A stretch of 62,796 bases of DNA from UM-FILTER-42-9 sp038063775 (GCA_038063775.1 JBBTUK010000009.1:1-62796); one strand, 5' to 3'. Positions 1 to 9,683 are shown, numbered from the stretch's first letter. The notes: generated from the sequence alone by a model not told the origin. Translations and numbers: made by a program.

Positions 1-24
1 CACCAAATAAATTGTTTTAAAAAT

Positions 25-98
25 GCGCTGTTAGCTCAGCCTGGTAGAGCAGTTGCCTCTTAAGCAAACGGTCGGAGGTTCGAATCCTCCACAGCGCA
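25..98 (+). tRNA. tRNA-Lys (CTT)
   Basis: Cloverleaf: acceptor GCGCTGT pairs with ACAGCGC, D stem GCTC/GAGC, anticodon loop CTCTTAA gives anticodon CTT, T arm GGAGG-TTCGAAT-CCTCC. No CCA is encoded. First of three closely spaced plus-strand tRNA genes. Confidence 0.95.
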
Positions 99-165
99 CA
101 TGTGCACATTTGGTGCGAGATGAAAATACTGGTGGACACATAAAATAATAATAAGTCTCCGGAGG

Positions 166-237
166 GGCGGTCATAGTTCAATGGCAGAACACTGGTCTGT
201 GGCACCAGGTACCTGGGTCCGATTCCCAGTGATCGCC
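166..237 (+). tRNA. tRNA-His (GTG)
   Basis: Acceptor GCGGTCA pairs with TGATCGC (one G-T pair), preceded by the extra G(-1) at 166 opposite C73, the hallmark of tRNA-His. Anticodon loop CTGTGGC gives GTG. T arm CTGGG-TCCGATT-CCCAG. No encoded CCA. Confidence 0.95.
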
Positions 238-257
238 CCCCTGGAGATTTATATTCC

Positions 258-330
258 GCGCTCGTAGCTCAATGGATAGAGTACTTGGCTTCGGACCAAG
301 GGGTTGCAGGTTCGAATCCTGCCGAGCGCA
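258..330 (+). tRNA. tRNA-Arg (TCG)
   Basis: Acceptor GCGCTCG pairs with CGAGCGC. Anticodon loop CTTCGGA gives TCG, reading CGA. T arm GCAGG-TTCGAAT-CCTGC. Last tRNA of the cluster, followed directly by an intrinsic terminator. Confidence 0.95.
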
Positions 331-335
331 CAATT

Positions 336-368
336 AAAAAATCTCGGCCTTAAGAGTTGAGATTTTTT
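336..368 (+). terminator. Intrinsic terminator after the tRNA cluster
   Basis: Stem AAAATCTC/GAGATTTT with a run of T on the 3' side. Its A/T symmetry means it can also end the pilus operon arriving on the minus strand (last gene stops at 381). Confidence 0.8.
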
Positions 369-380
369 GTTAGTAAAATT

Positions 381-695
381 TTATTTGAATTGAAAGATAT
401 TTGGAACGTCTTCTATGTTTTTCTGATAATTTGCTTTCCTGTTCCTGGTTTCATCGATTACCGATCTAAACTTATCTTTTTTAAATATTGCTTCTTTTTC
501 TTTCGTATTTATATATTCTTGTTTTCTGCTTTCGCTCCAAGTTGAATTATAGATATAAATGTTCCAAAGATAAGCGGAATAGCCCATAAAAAATAAGAAA
601 ATAAAAAACAGGATCCATCGGCTCTTTTCTTTTAAAAATGTGCTGATTTTGTCCAGCTTTTCTTTTGTTTTATTTTTCAGGTTTGCCAATTTCAT
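381..695 (-). CDS. Small membrane protein at the end of the pil operon
   Basis: 104 residues, not recognised as a family. Basic N-terminus (residues 1-27), one strong membrane helix (about 28-46, rich in Phe and Leu), then a charged tail likely outside the membrane with Glu/Lys/Arg helix character. It starts 7 bp after the pilO stop, so it is surely cotranscribed with pilMNO. By position it could fill the place of PilP, but it has no lipobox and no visible PilP similarity. Function is inferred from context only. Confidence 0.7.
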   Translation of the reverse strand: MKLANLKNKTKEKLDKISTFLKEKSRWILFFIFLFFMGYSAYLWNIYIYNSTWSESRKQEYINTKEKEAIFKKDKFRSVIDETRNRKANYQKNIEDVPNIFQFK

Positions 696-702
696 ACTTG
701 TT

Positions 703-1386
703 TCATTTAATATAAGCCACGATTTCGAGCGTGCTTTTCAGTATTTTTTTTTCGGTTGGGCTGTTCTTTACGTTGTTATTGCTCGCGCTGCCCGGACTGC
801 CTGGCATGAATATATCACCGCTTGCTTCCCGCTCGCTTCCCTGCGTTTCTTTGCTTAAGCTTAGCGAAAGAAGATTAACATAATAATCAAAGTTTTCTAA
901 TTTATACACAAAATTAACAAGATTGCCATAGTCTCCGGTCAGATTCACCTGCATGACCAAGTATTTGTTATAAGGCAATTTCGATCTTATGTCATCAATC
1001 TCTTTTTTATCCTTGCCGCTTGTGGAATTTTTATTCACCTGCTCGCTGGTATAGTTTTCGGTTATTTTAAGTTCTATCTTATTGCCGGTTTCCTCCGCCA
1101 AGGCTTCCATTTTTTCGATAAAATTAACTTCCCGGTCTGAATCAATAATTACATTCAAATTTTGTTTTTCTTGATCAAAGTTTTCGTGAATCTCTCTGGC
1201 TTCCGGCAGCTTGGCGATCTTGGCCAGATTTATTTCGTCATCAATTATTTTTTTTTGCACCTCTTCAGAGTTGGCTTCTATTCTTTGAATTAGCGGCCTG
1301 ACCACGAAAACTAAAATCAGCACGGCGGTTGCTACATAGGCCAATATGCTTATCCACAGTTTATATTTTTTCCAAAAATTTTTCAT
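703..1386 (-). CDS. pilO: PilO-like type IV pilus inner-membrane assembly protein
   Basis: 227 residues. One membrane helix (about 11-30), a coiled coil (about 31-70), then an alpha/beta domain and a low-complexity Ser/Gly/Pro/Asn stretch (about 185-210) before a final beta strand. This is the PilO plan: a bitopic protein that pairs with PilN and forms the ring linking cytoplasmic PilM to the outer parts of the pilus machine. Its position directly after pilM and pilN, 4 bp from the pilN stop, supports the call more than sequence similarity does. The Ser/Gly-rich insertion looks like lineage-specific padding. Confidence 0.8.
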   Translation of the reverse strand: MKNFWKKYKLWISILAYVATAVLILVFVVRPLIQRIEANSEEVQKKIIDDEINLAKIAKLPEAREIHENFDQEKQNLNVIIDSDREVNFIEKMEALAEETGNKIELKITENYTSEQVNKNSTSGKDKKEIDDIRSKLPYNKYLVMQVNLTGDYGNLVNFVYKLENFDYYVNLLSLSLSKETQGSEREASGDIFMPGSPGSASNNNVKNSPTEKKILKSTLEIVAYIK

Positions 1387-1390
1387 TTTT

Positions 1391-1942
1391 TCATTTTAAA
1401 CACTCTTGTTTCATTTTAAAATCTATTTGGAAGTCAACATTTTCTCTGGAAACTAAATTGGAAAGAGGCAGATTAATTTCGGCAAAGCACTCTTCTTTTT
1501 CCAGGTTTTCCTTGAAAGAAATTAAAGCGTCCCTTGTTTTGGCTTTCCCCACCAATGAGATTGTATAATTTTTCGTGGCGACCTTTTCCACTTCAACTCC
1601 AGTGGAAATGTGAAGGTTAAATTTCTGAAAAAAGTTTGACCACTGCAACTGGCCTTGCTGAATTTTTTCTATCGCTAATATTTGGATGTTTATCTCCTTG
1701 ATTTCCGCGTCGTATTTTTCTATCTCAACATATTGATTGTTGTTTTTTGTGTTAGCGGCATAACTCAGTGAAGTAAAAGCGAGATTCAGTTCCAACATAT
1801 AGTTTATGCTGACCAGCATGGCGATGAAAATAGCGAAAATCACAAAAAATTCAAGTCCCCATTTTAAAAATATCTTAAAACGGATGGCTTGTTTTATTTC
1901 TTCCTTTTTTTGCGGAGGGATAAGATTCAAATCAATCTTCAT
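1391..1942 (-). CDS. pilN: PilN-like type IV pilus assembly protein
   Basis: 183 residues. The N-terminal peptide MKIDLNLIPP is the typical PilN start (the INLLP-type motif that docks into PilM). One membrane helix follows (about 31-50), then a coiled coil and a ferredoxin-like periplasmic/external domain. The gene overlaps the end of pilM by 11 bp, so translation is coupled. PilN bridges PilM and PilO. Confidence 0.88.
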   Translation of the reverse strand: MKIDLNLIPPQKKEEIKQAIRFKIFLKWGLEFFVIFAIFIAMLVSINYMLELNLAFTSLSYAANTKNNNQYVEIEKYDAEIKEINIQILAIEKIQQGQLQWSNFFQKFNLHISTGVEVEKVATKNYTISLVGKAKTRDALISFKENLEKEECFAEINLPLSNLVSRENVDFQIDFKMKQECLK

Positions 1943-3065
1943 AATAAATTCCTCTTAAGGCCAGCCCGACTACCGTGGCATAGCGTACAGAATTCTCTTT
2001 ATTAATAATCGGCAGAGTGTTTCCCAGCTTTAAATTAACCCAGGGGTCACCCAGTTCAACTTCCTTCCCTAATTTTTTGGTCAGATAAGGGATAAGCCCG
2101 CGCAAATTGGCTCCGCCGCCGCACAAGATAACCTTCTCTATTTCAGCGTTTTCTTTCGACATTTCACTATAAAAATCCAAAGTGCTGCTTGTTTCATTTA
2201 CGAGGTTCTCAAGTAGATATTTTATCGCGTTAAAGATGGGGTTGTCCGCGTTTTTATGTTCAATGCCATGATTTACCTTGGCCTCTTCCGCTTCTTGGGC
2301 ATTGAGATTGAGGTTTTTAGCAATGGCATCATTGATACTTTCCGATGAAAAAGGAATGCTGGAAGTAAAATAGGGAATTCCGCTGACCACCATAATAAAA
2401 CTTGTCCTTTGAGCGCCCAGATCGATTATCAAGGAGGTGCCGCTGTTTTTTTTATTGTTATTTTTTTCACTTACCAGGCTTCTGGCGCTGGCAATCGATT
2501 CAATTTCCAAGCCATAAATTTCCAAACCAGCTTTTTCCAGAACCTCCACTAAATCATCTATAATCTCTTTAGAAACAGCCACCGTTAAAACGTTCTGCTT
2601 ATTTTTCCCGTCCAGTTCCAAAAATTGCCAATCGAAATACACCTGCTCTATCGGCAATGGAATATTGGCTTCCATTTCCCACTTAATTGCTTCCTTGGCT
2701 TCTTCTTCTTCCATTTTAGGGATGTTAATGCTCCTGAGAAAAGCCTTCGATTCGGGAAGGGAACAAATTACCTGTTTGGTGTTTATTTTTTTGGGACCGG
2801 CTTTTTTTATCGTTTCCTTGATAAAAGCCGCGACTTTGTCTTTGTTGATGATCTTTCCGTCTTCAATGTTTCCAGCCGGAATGTCCAGCGATCCGAAGCT
2901 TCTTATTTTATCTACCTCGCCCTCTTTTTCCAGCTGCATGACTTTGATCGAAAGATCGCTCAAATCGAGTCCAAAGGGAACTTGATTGAAGCTAAAAATT
3001 TTTTTTTGAAAAATGCTCATGAATAATAAACCCGCTATTTGGTGCTTACGTTTATAATCATACAA
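1932..3065 (-). CDS. pilM: PilM, actin-like ATPase of the pilus machine
   Basis: 377 residues, FtsA/actin fold. Visible motifs: phosphate-1 loop FGLDLSDLSIKVMQL near residues 31-46, phosphate-2 loop LIIDLGAQRTSF in the middle, and adenosine motif VILCGGGANLRGL near the C-terminus. PilM binds ATP and the N-terminal tail of PilN at the cytoplasmic face. The start used has AGGAGG 13 nt upstream. An alternative start at 3020 (MSIFQKK) matches where the conserved domain begins and may be the real one. Confidence 0.9.
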   Translation of the reverse strand: MYDYKRKHQIAGLLFMSIFQKKIFSFNQVPFGLDLSDLSIKVMQLEKEGEVDKIRSFGSLDIPAGNIEDGKIINKDKVAAFIKETIKKAGPKKINTKQVICSLPESKAFLRSINIPKMEEEEAKEAIKWEMEANIPLPIEQVYFDWQFLELDGKNKQNVLTVAVSKEIIDDLVEVLEKAGLEIYGLEIESIASARSLVSEKNNNKKNSGTSLIIDLGAQRTSFIMVVSGIPYFTSSIPFSSESINDAIAKNLNLNAQEAEEAKVNHGIEHKNADNPIFNAIKYLLENLVNETSSTLDFYSEMSKENAEIEKVILCGGGANLRGLIPYLTKKLGKEVELGDPWVNLKLGNTLPIINKENSVRYATVVGLALRGIYYED

Positions 3066-3117
3066 AATTAAACGCCTCCTGTCATTATTTTTTTGTCGGT
3101 CACTGATTATTATTTAT

Positions 3118-4596
3118 TTAAAGTTCTTCCCAGAGATCAATGGAATACTCCGTGCCCGTTGGAAAATATGGAGGCGGACAATACAAAAGATTATTGTCAT
3201 AGTTATAGAGCCGAACAGCAAATCCACTGTTACCATGCATAAAATACGGCTGCAGATAGGAAGCAATTGCCCCATTGAATGTGAGAGAATTTTTGCCGCT
3301 GAATCCATTATCGTTTATGCCAACCAGTCCCGACTGGGCCAGCAAGGCGGCATCCACAATGTAATCACTAGGAGAAGTACCAAGCACTCGAATATCCCTT
3401 TGCGCGACCAGACCGAGCATGTTATTGCAGTCATACGAAGCATACCTCAGATTGCTGTTACTGGTTCCGATGTAAATATCGGCTGAGCTCCCGCTGCCGG
3501 ATAGATTGGCCGCAACAACTGACACTCTCTTGTTGTTGATTGTGCCATCTACCCAGGTATTATCCTCAACAAAAATAACACCATCATCAATAATGGGATA
3601 GTTGCTAAGGCAATTTCCGCTGCAACTGGTACAGGTGCCGCTTCCGCTGGTTCTATTATATCGACTAATGGCATGCGTTTGGCTATTGGCGCTATTGACT
3701 GTGCAAATATCGTAAGTTCCGTCGTTCTTTAAAATAATTCTTCTGCCTAATCCGCTGTCATCAAAATATCTCCCCTGACCGGCTTGGGCTTCGCTTTTCA
3801 TATTGGCAAGATCGGCCGTAACTCCGGTAAAACTCACCTCCGGAGAAGGAAATTGCCTTCCTCCCATAAAAATATCCGGCCGATTGGGAATTGTGCCGTC
3901 CGGCCAAGGATACGCTGGTGCGCCGGGATCGGCTGGGTTCGTGGTCGTATGCACGCCAAACTCTTGCCGATTTCCGCCGTATGTCGAGTCGTTAAAAGTA
4001 GGGGGCAAAGAGCTAACCGTATTGTGCGCCAAACCATCAAATCGAATACCGAAATTGGAATGTACCTTTCCATAAACTTCCGCCTGATTTCCAAAATTTA
4101 TGAAGCTATTGGATAAGAATATGTACTCGCTCCAGCTTGGCCGCCTGAACCGGACCTGAACCGTTCTTTTGGTGTTGGGAGCTTTATTAGTCCATCCCGT
4201 TGAAGTTATATAGACAACCGTGGATCCCCCTGACGGCGGAGTTAGCGAAATTTGATATGTCCCGATAGTTTCTCCGGTTTCCGGATCTTTATATTCAGTT
4301 TCATATGGCCCTGGAACGCCAAGCGTAGAATTATTTGTCCAAAAGTTTTTGAGCTGCTGGGTATTCATGCCATCAGTCGCGTGAGCCAAATACCAGCGAT
4401 AATAGTAAGTTCCAGCTTCAGCAATCTGGAAGGCCGACTCTTTTTCAACCCGGTTAAAACTGAATTTTAGCTGGGAGGTTACATAGCTAAGCATAGAAAC
4501 AAGTATTATAGCAACGATCGCCATTATAACAAGAGCATAGGCGATAGCAGATCCCCGCAACGATGAAATTGGATTTTTTGTTTTGCAAACCATCAT
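3118..4596 (-). CDS. PilX-like pilus-associated protein
   Basis: 492 residues. The N-terminus has a PilX-type leader and membrane helix (RGSAIAYALVIMAIVAIILV, about 14-34), followed by a long exported part with many Gly, Ser and Asn. Cys pairs (for example CTSCSGNC) may form disulfides. PilX-family minor pilins promote pilus assembly or adhesion. It is cotranscribed with two prepilin genes upstream and pilM downstream. The C-terminal 350 residues are not recognised. Confidence 0.75.
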   Translation of the reverse strand: MMVCKTKNPISSLRGSAIAYALVIMAIVAIILVSMLSYVTSQLKFSFNRVEKESAFQIAEAGTYYYRWYLAHATDGMNTQQLKNFWTNNSTLGVPGPYETEYKDPETGETIGTYQISLTPPSGGSTVVYITSTGWTNKAPNTKRTVQVRFRRPSWSEYIFLSNSFINFGNQAEVYGKVHSNFGIRFDGLAHNTVSSLPPTFNDSTYGGNRQEFGVHTTTNPADPGAPAYPWPDGTIPNRPDIFMGGRQFPSPEVSFTGVTADLANMKSEAQAGQGRYFDDSGLGRRIILKNDGTYDICTVNSANSQTHAISRYNRTSGSGTCTSCSGNCLSNYPIIDDGVIFVEDNTWVDGTINNKRVSVVAANLSGSGSSADIYIGTSNSNLRYASYDCNNMLGLVAQRDIRVLGTSPSDYIVDAALLAQSGLVGINDNGFSGKNSLTFNGAIASYLQPYFMHGNSGFAVRLYNYDNNLLYCPPPYFPTGTEYSIDLWEEL

Positions 4597-4608
4597 AATT
4601 TAAAATTT

Positions 4609-5241
4609 CTATATTCCAAACCTGTCATGGTCATTTAAATTTCTAATTTCGGCAAAAGATTGGATTTGAACATTGTCGGGATCTCGGTTTGGATTGATAT
4701 TTATATGGAGAGTGATGCGAATTAATCGAATATTGGGAACTGTGGCCGGAGTAGTGATTGGATTATTGACGCTGTCTTCCGGATAATGGGAATCGTAATA
4801 AGCAAAAATCGGGTTATCGGCTGCGTTAACAACTCTGGAAGAAATTACTTGTGTTTCACCGTCCCCGGAGGCGTAGGTGACCGGAAAACCGCTGGAAGGC
4901 TCCCGGATACCCATGATAACATCCGCTCCGTTACGATAGAAATGGAGCCTTTCAGCCTTGCCATCGCGATCATAATCGGAATAAAATACCAGGTCATTAT
5001 CATCAGCCGATATCACCGGATAAGCTCCGTTATCGCTCTGCCGCGCTTCTCTTATATATTTCACTATTTTATTAACTCCTTGCGAAGCCGTCATAGAAGC
5101 TTGTCCCATTTCCAATGTATAGCTGTTTCCTTGCCAGACTCGGGAAAAAAGCAAAGTAAAGCCTCCCATACCCAAAGTAAATATGGTTATCGCCACCAGC
5201 ATTTCAATGATTGTCATGCCTCTTTTTTTTATCTTCGCCAT
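4609..5241 (-). CDS. Minor prepilin (PilW/PulJ-like)
   Basis: 210 residues. Type IV prepilin leader: MAKIKKRG followed by MTIIEMLVAITIF, with the cleavage Gly at 8 and Glu at +5. Prepilin peptidase would cut after Gly8 and methylate the new N-terminus. The rest resembles PulJ/PilW minor pseudopilins (helix then beta sheet). It lies 2 bp after the preceding prepilin gene and 12 bp before the pilX-like gene, the usual order V-W-X. Confidence 0.82.
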   Translation of the reverse strand: MAKIKKRGMTIIEMLVAITIFTLGMGGFTLLFSRVWQGNSYTLEMGQASMTASQGVNKIVKYIREARQSDNGAYPVISADDNDLVFYSDYDRDGKAERLHFYRNGADVIMGIREPSSGFPVTYASGDGETQVISSRVVNAADNPIFAYYDSHYPEDSVNNPITTPATVPNIRLIRITLHININPNRDPDNVQIQSFAEIRNLNDHDRFGI

Positions 5242-5243
5242 AA

Positions 5244-6608
5244 TTATTGAGCCACCAGCGGAACAGGCTCTTCTTTTAACTCATTATTATTAACAATGAC
5301 CTGACCTGAATAATTCTGATAACCACTGTTGATCACTGAAAGGTCATAGGTTCCTGAATCAAATGAGGGTGTTTCCGTATTTGGGAAAAAGACCATGCCA
5401 TCGTTTCCTGTTGTGAGTGTCACATCATAACCGGAAGCATTAGTCAAATGGACGGATGCTCCAGAAAGAGGATTGTTGTTATCGCTTTCCTGGACTGTCA
5501 CCAATAGCGCGGTTACATTTTCTGGGCTAACTTTGACATTTAAAGTCATGGATTGACCAGGCATAAGGGAAGCTGGAGAAGTCGGATTGATCCCAATAAG
5601 TTTATAGCCTGGCTCTTGCAATGTAAAAGCATATTGGCCAGGATTCGTAGTGCCAAAATCTTTTTTACCATCAGAACCAGTCACATAATCTGCGTCAGTG
5701 CTATAGACTGGATTATCGGGAGGAATAGAATTTGGATCCGTGCCGAGCTTTCTTCCGCCCGTCAGATGGAAATCTATGCCCGGCACGCTGTTTCCCAGAT
5801 AATCCTTGGTCTCCAAAAGCAAATCAGACAGTTGGTTCTGGTAAATATCCGCCGGATTTATGGCTCCAGCTATCACTGAAACATGTTCGTGTGTGGGATT
5901 ATAAGAAGTCTCCGGATAAGGAGGTAGGGTGGAAACAGTTTCATAGCCGTTTTTGGTGACCGTAATTTTATATTTCTTTGAGGCTTCGCTGATTCCAATA
6001 AGCATAAGACGGCCCTGATCGTCAGTGCTGTGTGTTTCATCAAATCCGGTATCACTATTTTGGATCCGGACCGTGCTTTGCGGAACCATTGCTCCTTCGG
6101 CCTTATCGCTGGAAACATTAACCACTAGCACTCCTTTACCGGCCACTGGCTGCTCAATTCCCGGGGGGACAAAACGAGAACTAAGAAAAACTCTATACTG
6201 GCCATCGTTCCATGATACAGTGATTTTCACATATTTATAATCTACATAATTGGCATCATTTGGATTCCCTCCAAGAGTTCCATCAAATGGATCGTCCTCG
6301 TTTTTTATTTGGGTAAACACATGAAAAAGCATACTCCCTCTTGCGACGTTCTCGTTTTGATTTAAATTTCCAGGCGGATCTCCGGTAGTATGAGCAATAT
6401 CCTCAAAATCCAGATTCCTGACGATTTCCATTTTTTCGTTGGCCAAGGCAACTGCAGCCAGCCGGTTTTTAGAATTTATAATATACTGGAGTCCAACCGT
6501 GTAAACCCTGTAAAAAGTGATTGTTATCAAAGAAAAGATAAAAAGTAAAACTAAGGCCTCAATCAGAGTAAAGCCTTTTTTCGTTTTTAAATCTTTGGTG
6601 CAGATCAT
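5244..6608 (-). CDS. Prepilin with carboxypeptidase-regulatory-like repeats (PilV-like)
   Basis: 454 residues. Prepilin leader KKG|FTLIEALVLLFIF near residues 10-25. After the pilin helix come three beta-sandwich units resembling carboxypeptidase regulatory (CNA-B-like) domains, recognisable by phrases such as GRLMLIGISEASKKYKITVT and GMVFFPNTETPSFDSGTYDL. The size is far larger than a normal PilV (150-200), so the protein probably exposes an adhesive stalk at the pilus tip. First of the three prepilin genes, 5 bp after pilC. Confidence 0.8.
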   Translation of the reverse strand: MICTKDLKTKKGFTLIEALVLLFIFSLITITFYRVYTVGLQYIINSKNRLAAVALANEKMEIVRNLDFEDIAHTTGDPPGNLNQNENVARGSMLFHVFTQIKNEDDPFDGTLGGNPNDANYVDYKYVKITVSWNDGQYRVFLSSRFVPPGIEQPVAGKGVLVVNVSSDKAEGAMVPQSTVRIQNSDTGFDETHSTDDQGRLMLIGISEASKKYKITVTKNGYETVSTLPPYPETSYNPTHEHVSVIAGAINPADIYQNQLSDLLLETKDYLGNSVPGIDFHLTGGRKLGTDPNSIPPDNPVYSTDADYVTGSDGKKDFGTTNPGQYAFTLQEPGYKLIGINPTSPASLMPGQSMTLNVKVSPENVTALLVTVQESDNNNPLSGASVHLTNASGYDVTLTTGNDGMVFFPNTETPSFDSGTYDLSVINSGYQNYSGQVIVNNNELKEEPVPLVAQ

Positions 6609-6613
6609 AGAGG

Positions 6614-7834
6614 CTATTTTATGTTTTCCAAAACGCTATACATCGGCTGCAAAATTGAAACGGCAAAAAATCCTACTGCTCCTCCGATCAATAGCATCAA
6701 AACCGGCTCGATTATGGAAGAAAGGTTTTTCGTCAGCTGATTGACTTCTTCCTCGTAAAATTCCGCCAGCTTCAAAAGAACCGCTTCAGTTTTCCCCGTT
6801 TCTTCTCCCACTTCAATCATTTGAGGAACCAATACCGGAAAAATTTTTTTCTCCTCGTAAATGATTTTACTAAGATTGATGCCTTTTTGAATATTTTCCG
6901 CCGCCCGAGTCAGAGCCCGTTTATAATAAAAATTAGGAAGGGTCCGCGAAAGAATTTTCAAAGCCTCCACCGAAGACACGCCGCTTTTCAAAAGTGAACT
7001 GTAGATTCTGGAAAAGCGCGCGCAATTTAACTTGATCACAATATTTTTAATAACCGGGATGTTTATGATTGCCAGGCCCAGCGCTTTTTTGCCCAAAGAA
7101 GTCTTTGCGGCCAGACTGGCTCCGATCAGCAGAATAACAAATGCCAGTAAAACCAGGATTAGATGTTCTCTTAAGAGAGTGCTGGTATTTATAATGAATT
7201 GGGTTGAGGCCGGCAAAGTAGCGTCTAGATCCTTAAAAACTCCGGTAATTTGCGGAACAACATAAATCATCATTAGCACTCCGATGCCAATCATTGCGAC
7301 AACGATGACGGCCGGATAAACCATAGCCCCTTTAATCTTGCTTAAAAGCTCATGCTCTTTTTCCAGTTGTCCGGCCAGGATATTCAAAACTTCTTCCAAA
7401 TTACCCCCCGTCTCTCCCACCCTGATCATATTGACAAAAAGTTCATTGAATATTCCCGGATAGCTGGCCAGTCCGTCCGCAAAGGTAGAGCCGGCCTGGA
7501 TGTCTTCCTGGATGTCTTCCAGCACCTTTATGAATCTTTTATTCTTTGTCTGGCTGGTAATGTTTCTGATGGCCTTGGACAACGGTAAGCCGGAAGAAAT
7601 CATTACCGCTAAATTTCTGGCAAACATCATTTTTTCGCTTAGTGGGATGCTGTAAAATCGGTCCAGAAGGTTGACTTTTACTTTCCCTTTTTCCTCGCCT
7701 TCCAGTTCCTTAAAGGACGTCAGAGTAAACCCTTCGGATCTGAGTTGATTGGCCAGATCTCTTTCATCCTTGACGGTTATTTCCTCCCCCTTGGCTTCTC
7801 CGGCATAGTTTTTCGCAGTATAGAATACCCTCAT
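6614..7834 (-). CDS. pilC: PilC, type IV pilus platform protein (GspF family)
   Basis: 406 residues, the normal family length. Two T2SSF domains (about 70-195 and 273-395), each followed by hydrophobic segments, three membrane helices in total. Characteristic phrases: RVGETGGNLEEVL in the first repeat and EVGEETGKTEAVLLKLAEFYEEEV in the second. PilC forms the inner-membrane platform turned by PilB to add pilins. Located directly after pilB. Confidence 0.95.
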   Translation of the reverse strand: MRVFYTAKNYAGEAKGEEITVKDERDLANQLRSEGFTLTSFKELEGEEKGKVKVNLLDRFYSIPLSEKMMFARNLAVMISSGLPLSKAIRNITSQTKNKRFIKVLEDIQEDIQAGSTFADGLASYPGIFNELFVNMIRVGETGGNLEEVLNILAGQLEKEHELLSKIKGAMVYPAVIVVAMIGIGVLMMIYVVPQITGVFKDLDATLPASTQFIINTSTLLREHLILVLLAFVILLIGASLAAKTSLGKKALGLAIINIPVIKNIVIKLNCARFSRIYSSLLKSGVSSVEALKILSRTLPNFYYKRALTRAAENIQKGINLSKIIYEEKKIFPVLVPQMIEVGEETGKTEAVLLKLAEFYEEEVNQLTKNLSSIIEPVLMLLIGGAVGFFAVSILQPMYSVLENIK

Positions 7835-7855
7835 AAGCGCTTTGAATTAAACACA

Positions 7856-9616
7856 TTATTCTCTCGTTACTCTCAAAATTTCTTCTATGGAAGTCAGTCC
7901 TTGGGCAGCCTTGCTAAATCCATCTTCTACCATAGTTAACATCCCTTTTTCTTTTGCAACTTTTTCAATTTCCTCGGAGGAAGCCTTTTGTGATATCATT
8001 TTTTTCATATCGTCGTCCGCTTCTAAAACTTCGTAAATGCCCATTCGGCCTTTATAACCTTCTTTATTGCATTGTTCGCAGCCTCCGGCTTTATAAAATT
8101 TAACATTGTTCCATTTGTTTTTTTCCTTGGTGTTGGTCGCCGATTTTTCTTTTAAGTTTCCTTTATCCGCAATTACCGAGAATATTTTTTCCATATCGTA
8201 ATTGTCTTCCAGATTTTTCAAATCGTCACTGCTTAGCCTATATTCTTTCCGGCAATCCGGACACAGCCTTCTGACTAAGCGCTGGGCGATAATAACATTT
8301 ATCGTTGAGGCCAGTAAAAATGGCTCGGCTCCCATATCAATAAGCCGGGGCAATGTTCCGGCGGCGCTGTTGGTGTGGAGAGTCGACAGCACCAAGTGAC
8401 CGGTCATGGCCGAATGAATGGCCATTTCCATAGTTTCCTTGTCACGAATTTCTCCAACCATTATTATATCCGGATCTTGGCGCAGTAGCGCCCTGAGTCC
8501 GGCGGCGAAAGTGAGCCCGACCTTGGGGTAAATCTGGGTCTGATTGATCCGCGGCATCCGGTATTCGACTGGATCTTCCACCGTGCTGATGTTGACTTCA
8601 GCCGTATTAAGAATATCCATTATCGTATAAAGGGTTGTGGTCTTTCCCGAACCGGTCGGCCCGGTTACCAAGATCATGCCATTGGGTTTTTTTATGTGCC
8701 GATGAATAATCTCCAGGCCTTTTCCGGTAACGCCCATTTTTTCCAGCGTCAAACCCTTGGACGATTCATCCAAAAGGCGCATGACTATTTTTTCACCGTT
8801 AAATATAGGCAGTATGCTTACTCGGAAAGACATCTTCGACCCTTCTTTTTCAATCTTAAACCGGCCGTCCTGAGGAACGCGGTGTTCATCCAATTTCAGA
8901 TTGGAAAGCACTTTTATCCTGGCGATGATTCCCTGTTGGACTTGCAGCGGTAAGGTCATGGCGGGGTGCAGAATTCCGTCAATGCGGTAGCGCACTCTGA
9001 CTTCTTTTTCGTCCGGCTCGATATGAATATCGCTAGCACTCTGTAGAATCGCGTGTTTGATTAACGTATCGACTATTTTTATAATGGGAAGTTTTTGGGC
9101 GATTTCTTCCAGATTTTCTTCCTCCCCATCTTCTCCCGCTTCGGATGAATTTTTGCTTATGATGTCGCCGAATTCGGCTTTCAGGCTTTTTTCGTATTGC
9201 CGCAGAACGTTTTCCATGCTTTCCTCGGAGGTCAGGCAGGTTATTATCTTAAGCCCCGATTTTTTCCTGATGAAATCAATGGTTTGGATGTCTTCCGGAT
9301 TTAGCATGGCGACCTTTAGTTCTTTTCCTTTCCTCTCAAAAGCGATTATTTTATATTTTTTTGCGATAGGTTCGGGAATGATCTGCAAGATATCCTGGTC
9401 AATAATTTCTTTTACCAGATCAACAAAGGGAACGCCCAAGATATAGGCATACAGTTTTCTCAATTTAACCTCATCAATGAGTTTTTTTTCAAGCAGGATT
9501 TCGCCGAGCTTTTTTTCTTTGTTTTGGGCTTCCTTAAAAGCCGCTTCCAGATCTTCCTTTTTGACCATTTCGGAATCGTTGATGAAATCCCTTAATTGGC
9601 TGTTTTCTATGCGCAT
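7856..9616 (-). CDS. pilB: PilB, pilus extension ATPase (GspE family)
   Basis: 586 residues. Order: N-terminal MshEN/GspE_N domain (1-150), ATPase core with Walker A GPTGSGKTTTLYT, Asp box, Walker B with DPDIIMVGEIRD, His box (AIHSAMTGHLVLSTLHTN), and a C4 zinc site (CPDC ... CEQC). These are the features of extension ATPases rather than PilT. It is the first gene of the pil operon. No pilT is present in the window. Confidence 0.97.
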   Translation of the reverse strand: MRIENSQLRDFINDSEMVKKEDLEAAFKEAQNKEKKLGEILLEKKLIDEVKLRKLYAYILGVPFVDLVKEIIDQDILQIIPEPIAKKYKIIAFERKGKELKVAMLNPEDIQTIDFIRKKSGLKIITCLTSEESMENVLRQYEKSLKAEFGDIISKNSSEAGEDGEEENLEEIAQKLPIIKIVDTLIKHAILQSASDIHIEPDEKEVRVRYRIDGILHPAMTLPLQVQQGIIARIKVLSNLKLDEHRVPQDGRFKIEKEGSKMSFRVSILPIFNGEKIVMRLLDESSKGLTLEKMGVTGKGLEIIHRHIKKPNGMILVTGPTGSGKTTTLYTIMDILNTAEVNISTVEDPVEYRMPRINQTQIYPKVGLTFAAGLRALLRQDPDIIMVGEIRDKETMEMAIHSAMTGHLVLSTLHTNSAAGTLPRLIDMGAEPFLLASTINVIIAQRLVRRLCPDCRKEYRLSSDDLKNLEDNYDMEKIFSVIADKGNLKEKSATNTKEKNKWNNVKFYKAGGCEQCNKEGYKGRMGIYEVLEADDDMKKMISQKASSEEIEKVAKEKGMLTMVEDGFSKAAQGLTSIEEILRVTRE

Positions 9617-9649
9617 TGTTTGTGTTTGTTTTTAACTATTCTTTAGGAA

Positions 9650-9683
9650 TTATCCCGCTTTAGCGGGGCCCTGCCGAGGCGGT
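9650..9683. repeat. GC-rich palindrome running into an assembly gap
   Basis: CCCGCTTTAGCGGGG followed by CCTGCCGAGGCGG, then N. Such hairpins break assemblies, which probably explains the gap. Similar GC-rich palindromes recur elsewhere in the window. Confidence 0.6.

Noticed and set aside
17..205. 62-codon open frame opposite tRNA-Lys
   Set aside because: It is the antisense reading of the tRNA (phrases like RIRTSDRLLKRQLLYQAEL are typical of this artefact).
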